A DNA stretch of 64,000 nt, from contig NZ_PYBV01000019.1 in assembly GCF_003205615.1 (NCBI RefSeq), forward strand, positions 1 through 64,000, written 5' to 3'. Position 1 is the stretch's first letter; each line of letters starts with the position of its first letter. Positions 32,337 through 41,285 of this stretch are shown here, in pieces. The notes under the pieces were generated by a model. It had not been told where the DNA came from and searched no databases. It saw nothing but the letters and a program-made list of their open reading frames with translations. A program made the translations under genes and the position numbers. This stretch comes from Micromonospora arborensis (GTDB lineage: Bacteria > Actinomycetota > Actinomycetes > Mycobacteriales > Micromonosporaceae).

Positions 32337-32756
32337 TCAGTGCTGGTCACCGACCCGGTCCCGCGCCGGGTCGTACGGCTGACGTATCACCAACGCGACC
32401 AGGATCTGCATCGGCAGGAAGTACGCCAACTGTCGCGGCTCGGACGTGCACATCGACGGCAGGCAGCAGAGCAGCACGGCAGCCAGTCGGAACCAGACGG
32501 GTCTCGCGTCGCGGAAGAGGAAGACAACCGCGAGCGCGATGGCGAACGGGACCACCGAGGCGAGCACGAGATACACGGCGGCCACCATCATCTCCAGCAC
32601 GAACGCTCCGAAGGACGGCTGGTTGGCGAGCACGAGGTATCCGACCGTGCTGCCGATGACGATCAGCACGCCGTAAAGCCCCGTGTAGACGAGAACGAAG
32701 CCTGGCAGCGGCAGGGCCCTGAGCCGCTGCCAGGTCATCGCACGATCGTCCGCCAT
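32337..32756 (-). CDS. Four-helix membrane protein, candidate immunity protein of ALF protein 1, 139 aa
   Basis: The protein has about four membrane helices (LPGFVLVYTGLYGVLIVIGSTV; FVLEMMVAAVYLVLASVVPFAI; WFRLAAVLLCCLP; YFLPMQILVALVI) and no recognised family. Its ATG (32756-32754) overlaps the stop of the large ALF-repeat gene (TGATG), so it is made only with it. In polymorphic toxin loci a small gene in this position encodes immunity; a membrane protein would fit a toxin acting at the membrane. That function is inferred from layout. Confidence 0.65.
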   Translation of the reverse strand: MADDRAMTWQRLRALPLPGFVLVYTGLYGVLIVIGSTVGYLVLANQPSFGAFVLEMMVAAVYLVLASVVPFAIALAVVFLFRDARPVWFRLAAVLLCCLPSMCTSEPRQLAYFLPMQILVALVIRQPYDPARDRVGDQH

Positions 32757-35700
32757 CAACGACACATCGACATGGCCGGGTTGCGTAGACACAGCTCCTT
32801 CTTCAGGAGGTAGTACTCCAGCGCGAGGTCACGGCTTTGACCGTCGACCCAGGTCTCCTTGCGGTTATCCATCAGATCCAGGAGTTGGATTTGCGGCCCG
32901 CCCGGGCCTGCGTGCGATGAATTGGCAAGCAGAGTGCCAGTGTTGCTGTTGTTCTTGAACTGGACGGCCTCGAAGTCCGGGTACGGATCACCCTCGATGC
33001 TGATCACGGTCATTCCAGAATTAATCTTGATGCTGATGTTCTGGTTGATGGTCGGCAGCCCCGGAACTGACGATTGGGCCGCCACGGCGAAGTTCAGCAG
33101 GCCGGCACCCGAGCTGATGATGTCGAGGTTGTTTCCCTGACCGATCGACCGCGGCGGCGAACAATACCCGATCTTGAAGCAGCTCGGGGAAGCCGTGATG
33201 CTCACGGCACCCGTCTCCGTGTTCCAGGCCACCGCGACACGATAGCCCGCCTGGGAGTCCGTCGAGAACGAGCGCCCATCGCCCTTACCGCAGGTAAGGA
33301 GCGCACCCGGTGGGCAATAGAAGTACTTGTCGCTGATGAACAGTCGGAAGACGATGACGCCGTTGCCCGGCGCGGTGGCGGATGTCGCCTCCGTGGCACG
33401 CACCTGGCCGTACCCTTCCGCTCCGAAGAAGGTTCCCTCTGGGCCGGCGGCCCGCTGTGCCTCAGCCTCGGCCCGGATCCTCTCCATCGCGGTCGTGAAC
33501 GCCTCCTGGGACGCCTGCGCTGCGGCGGCCGCGTCCGCACCCGCGGCGAGCGCCGACTGCCGGGCGTTTGCCGCAGAGGTCTGCGCCCAGTTGGCCGACG
33601 CACGGGCCTTCCGCGCCGAGTCTGCGGCCCGCGAAGCCGAAGCACTAGCCGACTGAGCAGCCTGCACCGCCCGGTTGGCGGCACTACGGGCTGTCTGCGC
33701 GGATGCCGCGGCCTGATCCGCGGACCGCCTTGCATCCAGGGCCGACTGCGCCGCGTCCTCGGCGTACCCGTCCGCCTCTTCCGCCAACAGACGGGCTCGG
33801 TCGGCATGCCCCTGTGCCTCGCTCGCGGCCGCCCGCGCCCGTGCCGCGACCTCCGCAGCACGTGCCGCGTCAACCTGCGCCGTTGCGGCGTACTCGGCGC
33901 CCTGGGCGACGTAACCCCTGATGGTGGCGGCGTGCACCGCCGCGTCATGGTCCCGCAGGGCCGCCTTGTACTGCCCGACCTGGACGAAGTCCCGGGCGAA
34001 GGCGCGCGGACCGGCCAGCGCGATACGCGCGGCCGCGACGACCTCGGGACCCGCGCCATTCATGATGCCGGCGATGGCCACCCGATCGTCCTGGGCCGCC
34101 GCGACGTACTGACCGGTGCGGAGAAAGGTGTGCGCGTCCTGCGGCGTGCCGCCGAGGGCGATCTGCGCTGCCGCCTTGGTCGCCGGACCGCCGGCGTCCA
34201 TGACCGTCGCGATCGCCACCCGATCATCCTGCACCTTACCGTCGTAGGCCGGGAACTTGAGGAAGGCGACGACGTCGGCGTGAGTGCCCCTGAGCGCGGC
34301 TTCGGCCGCTGCCCGCAGGTTGGGCTTGCTCGTCGTGGTCGCCAACTCGGACACTCGGTCACGATCGTCCTGCTCCACGGCGATGACCCGCACGGTGGCA
34401 AGCCAGCTCCGCATACCGGACTCATCGCCGGCGAGGGCCGCCTGGGCCGCCGCCCGACCCCACGAGGAGCCTGACCGACTCAGGTTGACCGCCGCCGCCC
34501 GCCCCTTCGACATCACCACTGCGGTGGAGGCACCCGGGGCAGCCGCGTCCGCGAGCAACTGCCGCGTGCCGCTGTCCACCCGATCTTCTTCAGGCGTATC
34601 CCAGAGCGGCTCCGCCGGCTGGCTGTCCTCCACGAGCCGGAGTTCCTGAGCCTCCACGATCGCCTGCTCGGTCTCCAGGGCGAGCCGTTCCGCCTCACCC
34701 GTCCTGGCCGTACGGTCGACCAGGTCTGCCTGCTCCGCCGCAGCCGACGCCATATCTGCCGCGAGCTGGGCGGCCTCTGCATGCCTCTTCGACTCCTCTG
34801 CTGCCTTGGCAGCGTCTCCGGCGTGCTCGGCCGCCAGATCCGCGGCCGCCGCCGCCGCCCGCGCGTGCTGCGCGGCGTTCGTCGCCAGTTGGAGGGCCTG
34901 CGCGGCCGCAGCCGACGCCTGCCCGGCGAGCGCCTCGGACCTGGTGGCCGCCCGGTCGGCCGCTGCGGCCAAGGACAGCGCGCGATTCGCCTCGCGACGG
35001 GCTCGGGCGGCCTCGCTCTCCGCGACGTTGGCCTGACCGCCCGCGCGTTGAGCCGCCGCAGCGGCGGCCTTCGCGTTGACCACCGCACTGCGTGCGGCGC
35101 CGGAGGCTGACTTCGCCGCGTTGGCCGCATCCATCACCTTGGGCATCGAGGCGATGACGTCGTCGATCAGACGAGCCGCGCTTCGGGCCGCCTCGGCGGC
35201 CTGACGCGCGGCGCTCGCCTTGCTCGCGTCGGTGGCGGCGTCCGCGGCGGCGCGGTACGCCTGCGAGGCGGCCCTGCCCGCGAGCGCGGCCGCCGAAGCC
35301 GCCCGGGATGCCGCGTTGGCAGCGTTTCGGGCCGCCTGGTTCGCGGCATTGGCGGCACCGATCGCGTCCTGGGCGGCATCGGCCGCACGGGCAGCCGCGT
35401 CAGCCGCACGGCCGGCCGCGGCCGCCGCCTTGGTCGCTGAATCCTTGGCTGCCTCGGTCTCGTCCGCAGCTGTCTCCGCGGCCGCCTTGGCCAACCGCGC
35501 GGCGGTCACCGCCCTTTCGGACGCCTCCTCGGCCGCTGCGGTCTCCTTTGCGGCGAGTTCCTGCGACCGCCGGGCAATCCCGATCAACTGCGCGACCGTC
35601 ATCACTTCCTGATCGCGCGCTCGGGCGACGTGTTGCCCGCTGTCGAGCCATTCCCGTACGTCCAGGGGAGTTCCGGCCAGGGCGACCTGGGCCGTTCGGC

Positions 35701-36343
35701 GTACCTCCGCACCGCCGACCGACATGATCGTCGAAACTTCGATCCGGTTGTCCTGGATCCGCGCCGCGTACGCGCCGTTGCGCAGGAATTCCACGACGGC
35801 GGAGTCGCCGCCGTTCAACGCGGTCTGTCCGGCCGTCTTCGTCGCCGGGCCACCGACCGAGATGAGCTCCGCGATGCGAACTCGCCGGTCCTGCGCGGCG
35901 GGCGCCTGCCACCCGGTCGACAGGAAGGTCCGTACGGCAGCGGGGGAACCCGTGAGCGCTGGTTGGGCGGCCGCCGCCATCGCCGGTCCGCTGGTCGCCA
36001 TCAACTGAGCCAGTCGCACCCGGTCGTCCTGGACCAGAGTCTCCTGCTGCCCGGTGGCCAGAAACTCCTGCAGCTGCTCGTCGGGACCGAGCAGAGCGGC
36101 CTCAGCGGCCCGAGCGGAGGCCGGGCCACCCGACGAGAAGATCGAGACGACGCCGGCGCGGTCGGACACCAGGCCGGGCAACGGGTCCTCAGCGACCGCG
36201 GGCGAACCCGACACGAAGGGTGCGCCGATCGCCAGGAGGGCCGACACCGCACCGGCGAGAAGTCGTTTCAGTATTCGTCGGGGAATCGGTGGTGAATAGA
36301 GCTCCGGATGAGACTCTCGGCAAAGAGAAAAAGAGGATGACAT
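32756..36343 (-). CDS. Secreted ALF-repeat protein 1 with variable C-terminal domain, 1195 aa
   Basis: A signal peptide (KRLLAGAVSALLAIGAPFVSG, cleavage near residue 51) leads into ~42-residue ALF repeats (QDDRVRLAQLMATSGPAMAA type, residues ~55-260). A long Ala-rich helical region (~260-560) follows, then further ALF repeats (~610-850) and another Ala-rich stretch to ~960. The scaffold is paralogous to the protein at 37465-41106. The last ~231 residues are unrelated: Cys-containing, beta-rich (YFYCPPGALLTCGKGDGRSF, GDPYPDFEAVQFKNNSN), ending in LCLRNPAMSMCR. I do not recognise this domain. The start codon lies inside a palindrome, and no ribosome binding site is seen. Confidence 0.85.
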   Translation of the reverse strand: MSSSFSLCRESHPELYSPPIPRRILKRLLAGAVSALLAIGAPFVSGSPAVAEDPLPGLVSDRAGVVSIFSSGGPASARAAEAALLGPDEQLQEFLATGQQETLVQDDRVRLAQLMATSGPAMAAAAQPALTGSPAAVRTFLSTGWQAPAAQDRRVRIAELISVGGPATKTAGQTALNGGDSAVVEFLRNGAYAARIQDNRIEVSTIMSVGGAEVRRTAQVALAGTPLDVREWLDSGQHVARARDQEVMTVAQLIGIARRSQELAAKETAAAEEASERAVTAARLAKAAAETAADETEAAKDSATKAAAAAGRAADAAARAADAAQDAIGAANAANQAARNAANAASRAASAAALAGRAASQAYRAAADAATDASKASAARQAAEAARSAARLIDDVIASMPKVMDAANAAKSASGAARSAVVNAKAAAAAAQRAGGQANVAESEAARARREANRALSLAAAADRAATRSEALAGQASAAAAQALQLATNAAQHARAAAAAADLAAEHAGDAAKAAEESKRHAEAAQLAADMASAAAEQADLVDRTARTGEAERLALETEQAIVEAQELRLVEDSQPAEPLWDTPEEDRVDSGTRQLLADAAAPGASTAVVMSKGRAAAVNLSRSGSSWGRAAAQAALAGDESGMRSWLATVRVIAVEQDDRDRVSELATTTSKPNLRAAAEAALRGTHADVVAFLKFPAYDGKVQDDRVAIATVMDAGGPATKAAAQIALGGTPQDAHTFLRTGQYVAAAQDDRVAIAGIMNGAGPEVVAAARIALAGPRAFARDFVQVGQYKAALRDHDAAVHAATIRGYVAQGAEYAATAQVDAARAAEVAARARAAASEAQGHADRARLLAEEADGYAEDAAQSALDARRSADQAAASAQTARSAANRAVQAAQSASASASRAADSARKARASANWAQTSAANARQSALAAGADAAAAAQASQEAFTTAMERIRAEAEAQRAAGPEGTFFGAEGYGQVRATEATSATAPGNGVIVFRLFISDKYFYCPPGALLTCGKGDGRSFSTDSQAGYRVAVAWNTETGAVSITASPSCFKIGYCSPPRSIGQGNNLDIISSGAGLLNFAVAAQSSVPGLPTINQNISIKINSGMTVISIEGDPYPDFEAVQFKNNSNTGTLLANSSHAGPGGPQIQLLDLMDNRKETWVDGQSRDLALEYYLLKKELCLRNPAMSMCR

Positions 36344-36361
36344 GAATCTATTTATTCATGT
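36340..36361. promoter_or_regulatory. 22-bp palindrome covering the start codon of ALF protein 1
   Basis: Perfect arms ACATGAAT and ATTCATGT with a 6-base AT spacer; the ATG at 36343-36341 is within the left arm. The surroundings (36290-36420) are AT-rich for this genome. An operator here would block transcription start or translation of the large gene. Confidence 0.5.
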
Positions 36362-36422
36362 ACATCTAATCCCCGGGAACCGATAAGCAGTGATTCAGAT
36401 CACATTGAAGAATGTCTGTGAA

Positions 36423-36458
36423 CCAGTGGTGAAGGACGCGCACGCCCCTCACCACTGG
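36423..36458 (-). terminator. Hairpin after the 158-aa exported protein gene
   Basis: CCAGTGGTGA and TCACCACTGG form a perfect 10-bp stem with a 16-base loop, 53 bases past the stop at 36512. It separates the second toxin-like gene set from ALF protein 1. The rest of 36362-36511 is AT-rich promoter-like sequence without a gene. Confidence 0.65.
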
Positions 36459-36511
36459 CCATTCGGTCACGCCACCACGGCATGGGCGAGACCTAGGGAG
36501 ATGCAGCCTGG

Positions 36512-36988
36512 TCAGGCCGGCGGCGTCGCTCGTAGCTCGAGAAGCACACCGAAATCCGGATCGCCGACGCCGACCGGCTCAAGGGAATTCTCGCGGATGT
36601 TGATCGTCTCCTCGACGCCGTTTGCGGCCACCTTCGCCGCCACCTTCTGGTCGCCGGAATGAATGAAGAAGACGCCGTCCAAGCGAAGGCTCAGCCAGCC
36701 GGTGTCGTCCTTGACCGCGAAGCAGAAGTCGGTGCGGAGGAGACTCTCCACCCGGATTAGTGCTGGGTTGTCCGTGCAGTCGACAAGGGTGATCCGGCCA
36801 TCGCCCTTGATGAGCTCGATGTCGCGGCTCTGCTTGATGGCTGCGGCACCCGGGTAGGAGAAATCCTCCACGAGTGAGGGCATTTCTTCCGCCGCGTTGG
36901 CCGGGCCTCCCGACAGAGTCAACGGAACAGCCACCGCTGCCGTAGCTCCCAGTACCGCCGCGATGGCGGGAATGACGGTCTTGCGCAT
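36512..36988 (-). CDS. Exported protein of the ALF locus, 158 aa
   Basis: A signal peptide (MRKTVIPAIAAVLGATAAVA ... GGPANAAEE) is followed by a ~125-residue beta-rich domain with two cysteines (ITLVDCTDNP and LLRTDFCFAVKDD) that could form a disulfide. Phrases such as DTGWLSLRLDGVFFIHSGD suggest a small beta barrel or lipocalin-like sandwich. ATG 36988 follows AAGGGA. I do not recognise a family. It lies 54 bases after the presumed immunity gene and ends in a terminator, so it belongs to the ALF protein 2 transcript. Confidence 0.7.
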   Translation of the reverse strand: MRKTVIPAIAAVLGATAAVAVPLTLSGGPANAAEEMPSLVEDFSYPGAAAIKQSRDIELIKGDGRITLVDCTDNPALIRVESLLRTDFCFAVKDDTGWLSLRLDGVFFIHSGDQKVAAKVAANGVEETINIRENSLEPVGVGDPDFGVLLELRATPPA

Positions 36989-37042
36989 GTGTTTCCCTTC
37001 TCTACCCGACCGGAACTTGAACGGTCGGCGTCGGAACGAACG

Positions 37043-37468
37043 TCAGGATGACCGCATCCAGCGAGGTGATCGAACTCCCGTGAAAGCGTTCCAATCGCGG
37101 CAGTATTGCTGCGATCGTGGACCCAGCTCATGCCACACCCCGCGAAGGTCGAAGCCCCGATCTCCGGCAGCCATCATGGATTCCAGGAACCCGGTCGCCA
37201 CGGCGTCCTTCTCGGACTGGTCGCCATCGGCAAGCACCCCGTCCAGGATCCGGAAGAAGGCGCGGCGGTCACTCTCGGGCACGTCGTCCACGCGCTCGGC
37301 CAGCACTTCGCCAAGGTGGGAGAGACGGAGCAACAGAGGAGGAGCCTCCGCGCCCTCCTCGTCGACAGAGGAGCCCGAGGTCCACCGGCGCACCTCGGCC
37401 GCGTCCTCTGTTGCCAGCACGTCGCTCGTGGCCAGAAGCGATCGCCACCACTGCGGATCAGGCATCAC
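37043..37468 (-). CDS. Candidate immunity protein of ALF protein 2, 141 aa
   Basis: A soluble, acidic, all-helical protein: PPLLLRLSHLGEVLAERVDD, then DRRAFFRILDGVLADGDQSEKDA and VATGFLESMMAAGD, ending RGVWHELGPRSQQYCRDWNAF. The pattern of a FLE helix followed by LGPxSxxYC resembles immunity-type proteins found next to polymorphic toxins, from memory only. Its ATG overlaps the stop of the 1213-aa ALF gene (ATGA at 37468-37465). Co-translation with the presumed toxin fits an immunity role. Confidence 0.7.
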   Translation of the reverse strand: MMPDPQWWRSLLATSDVLATEDAAEVRRWTSGSSVDEEGAEAPPLLLRLSHLGEVLAERVDDVPESDRRAFFRILDGVLADGDQSEKDAVATGFLESMMAAGDRGFDLRGVWHELGPRSQQYCRDWNAFTGVRSPRWMRSS

Positions 37469-40400
37469 TTTCCCGCCAATGCGTTGCGCATGTCGAGGAT
37501 CACGTTCTGCGCCGCGGCTCTGTCACCCGCACTGGCACCGGGGTTGTTGAGGAGCCAGCGCTCAAGGTTGACGATGTAGTCCCGCGCCTTCTGAGTGTGG
37601 TGGGCTCCGCCCACCGAACCACCCGTCCAGGTCTCGAACCGGACTGCGGTCGCCGTGCTTCCGCTGCCCATCGTGGCACCCGGGCGATAGAGGACATCCA
37701 TGATTTTCGACAAACCAGCGTCGGCAACCTTCGGCCGCTGCATCTCGGCGCGCAGGATGTTCTTGTACGTCTCGAACAGCGCTCGGTTGGTCGGGATCCG
37801 GTATAGCGCGGGCGTCCGGAGCCCGATGCCGAGCAGCCGACCAATGCCCCGGAAGGCCGCTCCCCCCGCACCAGCCTCCGCGTACATGAGGACGATCGAG
37901 GGCTTGTCGGTGTCGAGTTGGTCCCGCAGGGCCTTTCCGCAAGCGTCACGATTGTCCCATGGCAACGTGGACCAACTGTCCTTGTCGGCGCAGTATGCCT
38001 TGAGCAGTTCCTCGGCCGGGTTCGCCACCTTGGCGAGATTCTCCCAGTAGATGTAGTCCGCGCGGTCGCCCAACCAGTCGTCGAAGTCCTCCGCCAGGGC
38101 GGTGCAGGACTCCACGCCCAAGGTCCCCGGCAACTGCGTGCCGTTGAGGTAGCAGACGCCGTCGAACCACAACACGACGGTGCCCTCGTCATACTCCTCC
38201 AGACCCGTCAAGCCGCTCTCCGGCCCGCTCAGGCTTGGAACGCCGGCCTCCTGGCGAGCCTGCTGCTCCTCGCGCTGCTTCGTGATGGCGATCTGCAGCG
38301 CCTCTGCCGCCGCCTCTGCGGCCAATGCGGCGTCCTTGCCAGCGGCAATAGCTGAGGCTCTGGCCTGCTCTGCGGCGTGGTATGCAGAATCAGCCGAGGC
38401 TCGGGCCTGCGCCGCCGAGGCCGTGGCCTTGACGGCGGAACGAGTGGCGGCGGCAGCTGAGGTAGCGGCCGAATTCGCGGCGTCGCGAGCCGCCTGGGCA
38501 GCCGCGGCCGCACGTGCCGCTGACTCCTTCGCTTCGGCCGCCGACCTGCGGGCCTGATCCGCGTATACCTCCGCATCGTCCGCGGCCGCGTCGGCCCGGT
38601 CCGCCCACATCCGAGCTTCTTCTGCCGCGTCGCGCGCGACCGCCGCAACCCGCGCGGCCTCGGCGGCGTCAGCCTCGGCAAGGGCCGCGTAACGGGTGGC
38701 CTCCGCGAGAAGCGACCGAACCGTGGCGACGTGGGTCGCGGCGACCTGGTCACGTTGGCGAGCCTTGAACTGCTCGACCTCAAGGAAGTGTCGAAGGTAG
38801 GAACGGGGACCGCTCAGCGCAATCTCGGCCGCCGCCCTCACCTCGGGCCCCGCCTCGACCAGAACGGCAGCGATGGCGATGCGATCGTCCTGTTCGGCTG
38901 CGGCGTGGCGCCCGGTCCGCAGGAAGGCGTGGGCGTCCGCTGGCGTGCCCCGCAACGCGATCTCGGCCGCCGCGTGGGTCGCCGGACCGCCGCTCGCCAT
39001 GACTTCGGCGATCGCGACGCGGTCGTCCTGCGTCTTGCCCTCGTACATCGGCAACCTGAGGAAGCGCACCACGTTCTCGTGATCGCCGGAGAGCGCTGAC
39101 TGCACCGCGGACCGCAGCGCGGGCTTGTCTGACAGGTCGGTCAGGTGGCTGACGCGGGCCTGGTCATCCTGTTCCGCAGCCGTGGCGCGGTCAACGGACA
39201 AGAACCGTCGAAGGTCCGCCTCGGTGCCGGTCATGGCCTTCTCCGCAGCCGCCCGCGTCCACGGGCCGCCCACGGCCATCAGGCGCAGGGCTGCTTGCCG
39301 ACCGCTGCTGAGGACGACGGTCGAGGGGGCGTCGGCAGCGGCTGCCTCGGTCAGGAGCCGCAGTGTCTCCGCGTCGACCCGGTCCTGTTCAGGCGCGTCC
39401 CAAGGAATTTGCGACGGCTGATCCTGCTCGACAGCCCGGTTTTCCTTCGCCTCGGCGATCGACTCTTCGGTCGCCGCCCGCAACCGCTCCTCGTCTGCGG
39501 CACGAGCCGTCAACTCGACGTCCGTGGCCGTCGCTGCGGCAGCCGTCGCCGTTTCGGACGCCACGGCGGCGGCTGCGGCATGGGCGGTCGCCGCAGCAGC
39601 TGCCTGAGACGCATCGCCGGCGTGGTCTGCGGCGCGATCGGCTGCGGCCGCGGCAGCGTTGGCGTGCGTGGCTGCATCAAGGGCGTGGCGACGGGCGTCA
39701 CGGGCAGCCAACGCGGCCTTCCGGGCAAGCCCCTCCGCAGCGGCTGCGGCACGCTCGGCCCGGGCCGCGAGGCTTCTCGCTTTCTCGGCGGCCTGCCGAG
39801 CACGGCGGGCTTCTGCCTCGGAAACATTGGCATGTCCGCCAGCCTCATCCGCTGCGTCCGCCGCCTCTCTGGCGTGACCAGCCGCTCCGCGTGCGGCCTT
39901 CGCTGCGTCCGCGGAGGCGATGGCTGCGTCATCGGAGGCCAGTGCGGCATCGGCGGCCTGCCCTGCCGCCCGTGCTACGTCCCGTGCCCGCTGGGCTGCC
40001 ACCCGGGCTGCGCCCGCCTTTGAAGCGTCCGTGGCGGCATCGGCAGCCGCGCGGTAGGCCGTCGATGCCGCTTCACCGGCCAGTACCGCGGCGTTCGCCG
40101 CCCGGGACGCGGCGATGGACGCCACCTGAGCGGCGTTGGTCGCCGCCCGCGCCGCCCCGATGGCGTCGCGGGCCGCAGCGGCAGCGCGCTCGGCCGCGTC
40201 CGCCGCCCGAGCAGCGGCGGCAGCGGCGAGTTTGGCCGAGTCCTTCGCCGCGGCGGTCTCCGCGGCAGCCTGCTGGGCCGCCTCTTTCGCCAGCTGCGCG
40301 GCGGTGACCGCTCGAGCCGACGCCTCCTTGGCTGCCCGCGACTCGGCTGCGGCCGTCTGCTGCGCTTCCTTTGCCAGCTCGACGAGACGGCTGACAGTAA

Positions 40401-41106
40401 GCACCTCCTCGTCACGTGCCCGCGCGACGTGCTGGCCGGACTCGAGGAACTCGCGGACGTCAGCGGGAGTGCCTTGAAGAGCGAGTGTGGCCGCGGCTCG
40501 GACCTGTGGACCGCCGGTGGACATCACCAGCGATGTCGCGATGCGGTCGTCCTGCTGTGCGGCGAGATACTGACCGCGTGCCACGAAGGCCGCCACCGCG
40601 GTATCTCCCGCGGTCGCCGCGTCCTGGCCGGCCTTCCTGGTGGCGGGACCGCCCGTGGCGATGATCTCGGCCGTCCGGATGCGAAGGTCCTGGGCCATTG
40701 GCCCGGCGATACCGTCTTCGAGGAATTCCCGAACGTCTTCGGGGGAACCGGTCAGGGGGGCCTTGGCGGCCTGCGACAAGGCGGGCCCGCTCATCGCCAT
40801 CAACTGCGCGAGTCGCACCCGGTCGTCCTGGAGGCGGGTGGCGTGCTGCCCGGTGGCAACGAACTCGGTCAGCTGGTCGTCCGGCCCGAGGAGAGCGGCC
40901 TCGGCCGCGTGGGCGGTAGCCGGGCCGGCTGTCTTGAGTAGGGAAAGCACGGTGGAGCGGTCCGCCCGGACGTCGGCCGTGGCGGGCGTCGGTGCGGTCA
41001 GCAGAGCGCCGACCAACCCTGTGAACGTGGCAAGAACGATCGCCCGCGTTTGTGGGACACGAATAGCCCTGCCCTTGGATTTCGGGCAGGAAGCAGGTAC
41101 AGCCAC
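37465..41106 (-). CDS. Secreted ALF-repeat polymorphic-toxin-like protein 2, 1213 aa
   Basis: A signal peptide (TRAIVLATFTGLVGALLTAP, cleavage near residue 44) precedes ALF repeats (QDDRVRLAQLMAMSGPALSQ type), an Ala-rich helical region with Gly-His-Ala-Asn breaks, a second repeat block and another Ala-rich stretch, the same plan as ALF protein 1. The C-terminal ~259 residues are different: CYLNGTQLPGTLGVESC, a hydrophobic GIGRLLGIGLRTPALY, and a final module YRPGATMGSGSTATAVRFET, GGAHHTQKARDYIVNLERWL that resembles C-terminal domains of Rhs/CDI toxins. The HHTQK residues could be catalytic. GTG 41106 follows GGGGG. Confidence 0.85.
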   Translation of the reverse strand: MAVPASCPKSKGRAIRVPQTRAIVLATFTGLVGALLTAPTPATADVRADRSTVLSLLKTAGPATAHAAEAALLGPDDQLTEFVATGQHATRLQDDRVRLAQLMAMSGPALSQAAKAPLTGSPEDVREFLEDGIAGPMAQDLRIRTAEIIATGGPATRKAGQDAATAGDTAVAAFVARGQYLAAQQDDRIATSLVMSTGGPQVRAAATLALQGTPADVREFLESGQHVARARDEEVLTVSRLVELAKEAQQTAAAESRAAKEASARAVTAAQLAKEAAQQAAAETAAAKDSAKLAAAAAARAADAAERAAAAARDAIGAARAATNAAQVASIAASRAANAAVLAGEAASTAYRAAADAATDASKAGAARVAAQRARDVARAAGQAADAALASDDAAIASADAAKAARGAAGHAREAADAADEAGGHANVSEAEARRARQAAEKARSLAARAERAAAAAEGLARKAALAARDARRHALDAATHANAAAAAADRAADHAGDASQAAAAATAHAAAAAVASETATAAAATATDVELTARAADEERLRAATEESIAEAKENRAVEQDQPSQIPWDAPEQDRVDAETLRLLTEAAAADAPSTVVLSSGRQAALRLMAVGGPWTRAAAEKAMTGTEADLRRFLSVDRATAAEQDDQARVSHLTDLSDKPALRSAVQSALSGDHENVVRFLRLPMYEGKTQDDRVAIAEVMASGGPATHAAAEIALRGTPADAHAFLRTGRHAAAEQDDRIAIAAVLVEAGPEVRAAAEIALSGPRSYLRHFLEVEQFKARQRDQVAATHVATVRSLLAEATRYAALAEADAAEAARVAAVARDAAEEARMWADRADAAADDAEVYADQARRSAAEAKESAARAAAAAQAARDAANSAATSAAAATRSAVKATASAAQARASADSAYHAAEQARASAIAAGKDAALAAEAAAEALQIAITKQREEQQARQEAGVPSLSGPESGLTGLEEYDEGTVVLWFDGVCYLNGTQLPGTLGVESCTALAEDFDDWLGDRADYIYWENLAKVANPAEELLKAYCADKDSWSTLPWDNRDACGKALRDQLDTDKPSIVLMYAEAGAGGAAFRGIGRLLGIGLRTPALYRIPTNRALFETYKNILRAEMQRPKVADAGLSKIMDVLYRPGATMGSGSTATAVRFETWTGGSVGGAHHTQKARDYIVNLERWLLNNPGASAGDRAAAQNVILDMRNALAGK

Positions 41107-41285
41107 GTTACCCCCGTAGTACGTAGCAATTTTTCGTTAAGTAGGCGCTGGCTAACACTAGGCAGTGGAGATGCAGGCCATGCGCCCAATGGATATGACA
41201 CATGTCACAGTTTCGATGTTAGACCAACCACGGGCCACCCGGAGGAGATGGGCGGCTCGCTCGGCAGCTGGCCGATCCTCCGCGT
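41107..41285. other. Intergenic, AT-rich promoter region of ALF protein 2
   Basis: The gap holds AT-rich tracts (AATTTTTCGTTAAG near 41130) and the inverted repeat TGACA-CA-TGTCA (41196-41207). No gene is seen. The upstream end lies directly behind the acyl-CoA dehydrogenase stop. Confidence 0.5.

Noticed and set aside
32859..41119. Long plus-strand frames opposite the two ALF genes
   Set aside because: They mirror the Ala/GC-rich codons of the real genes, lack domains and have biased third positions.
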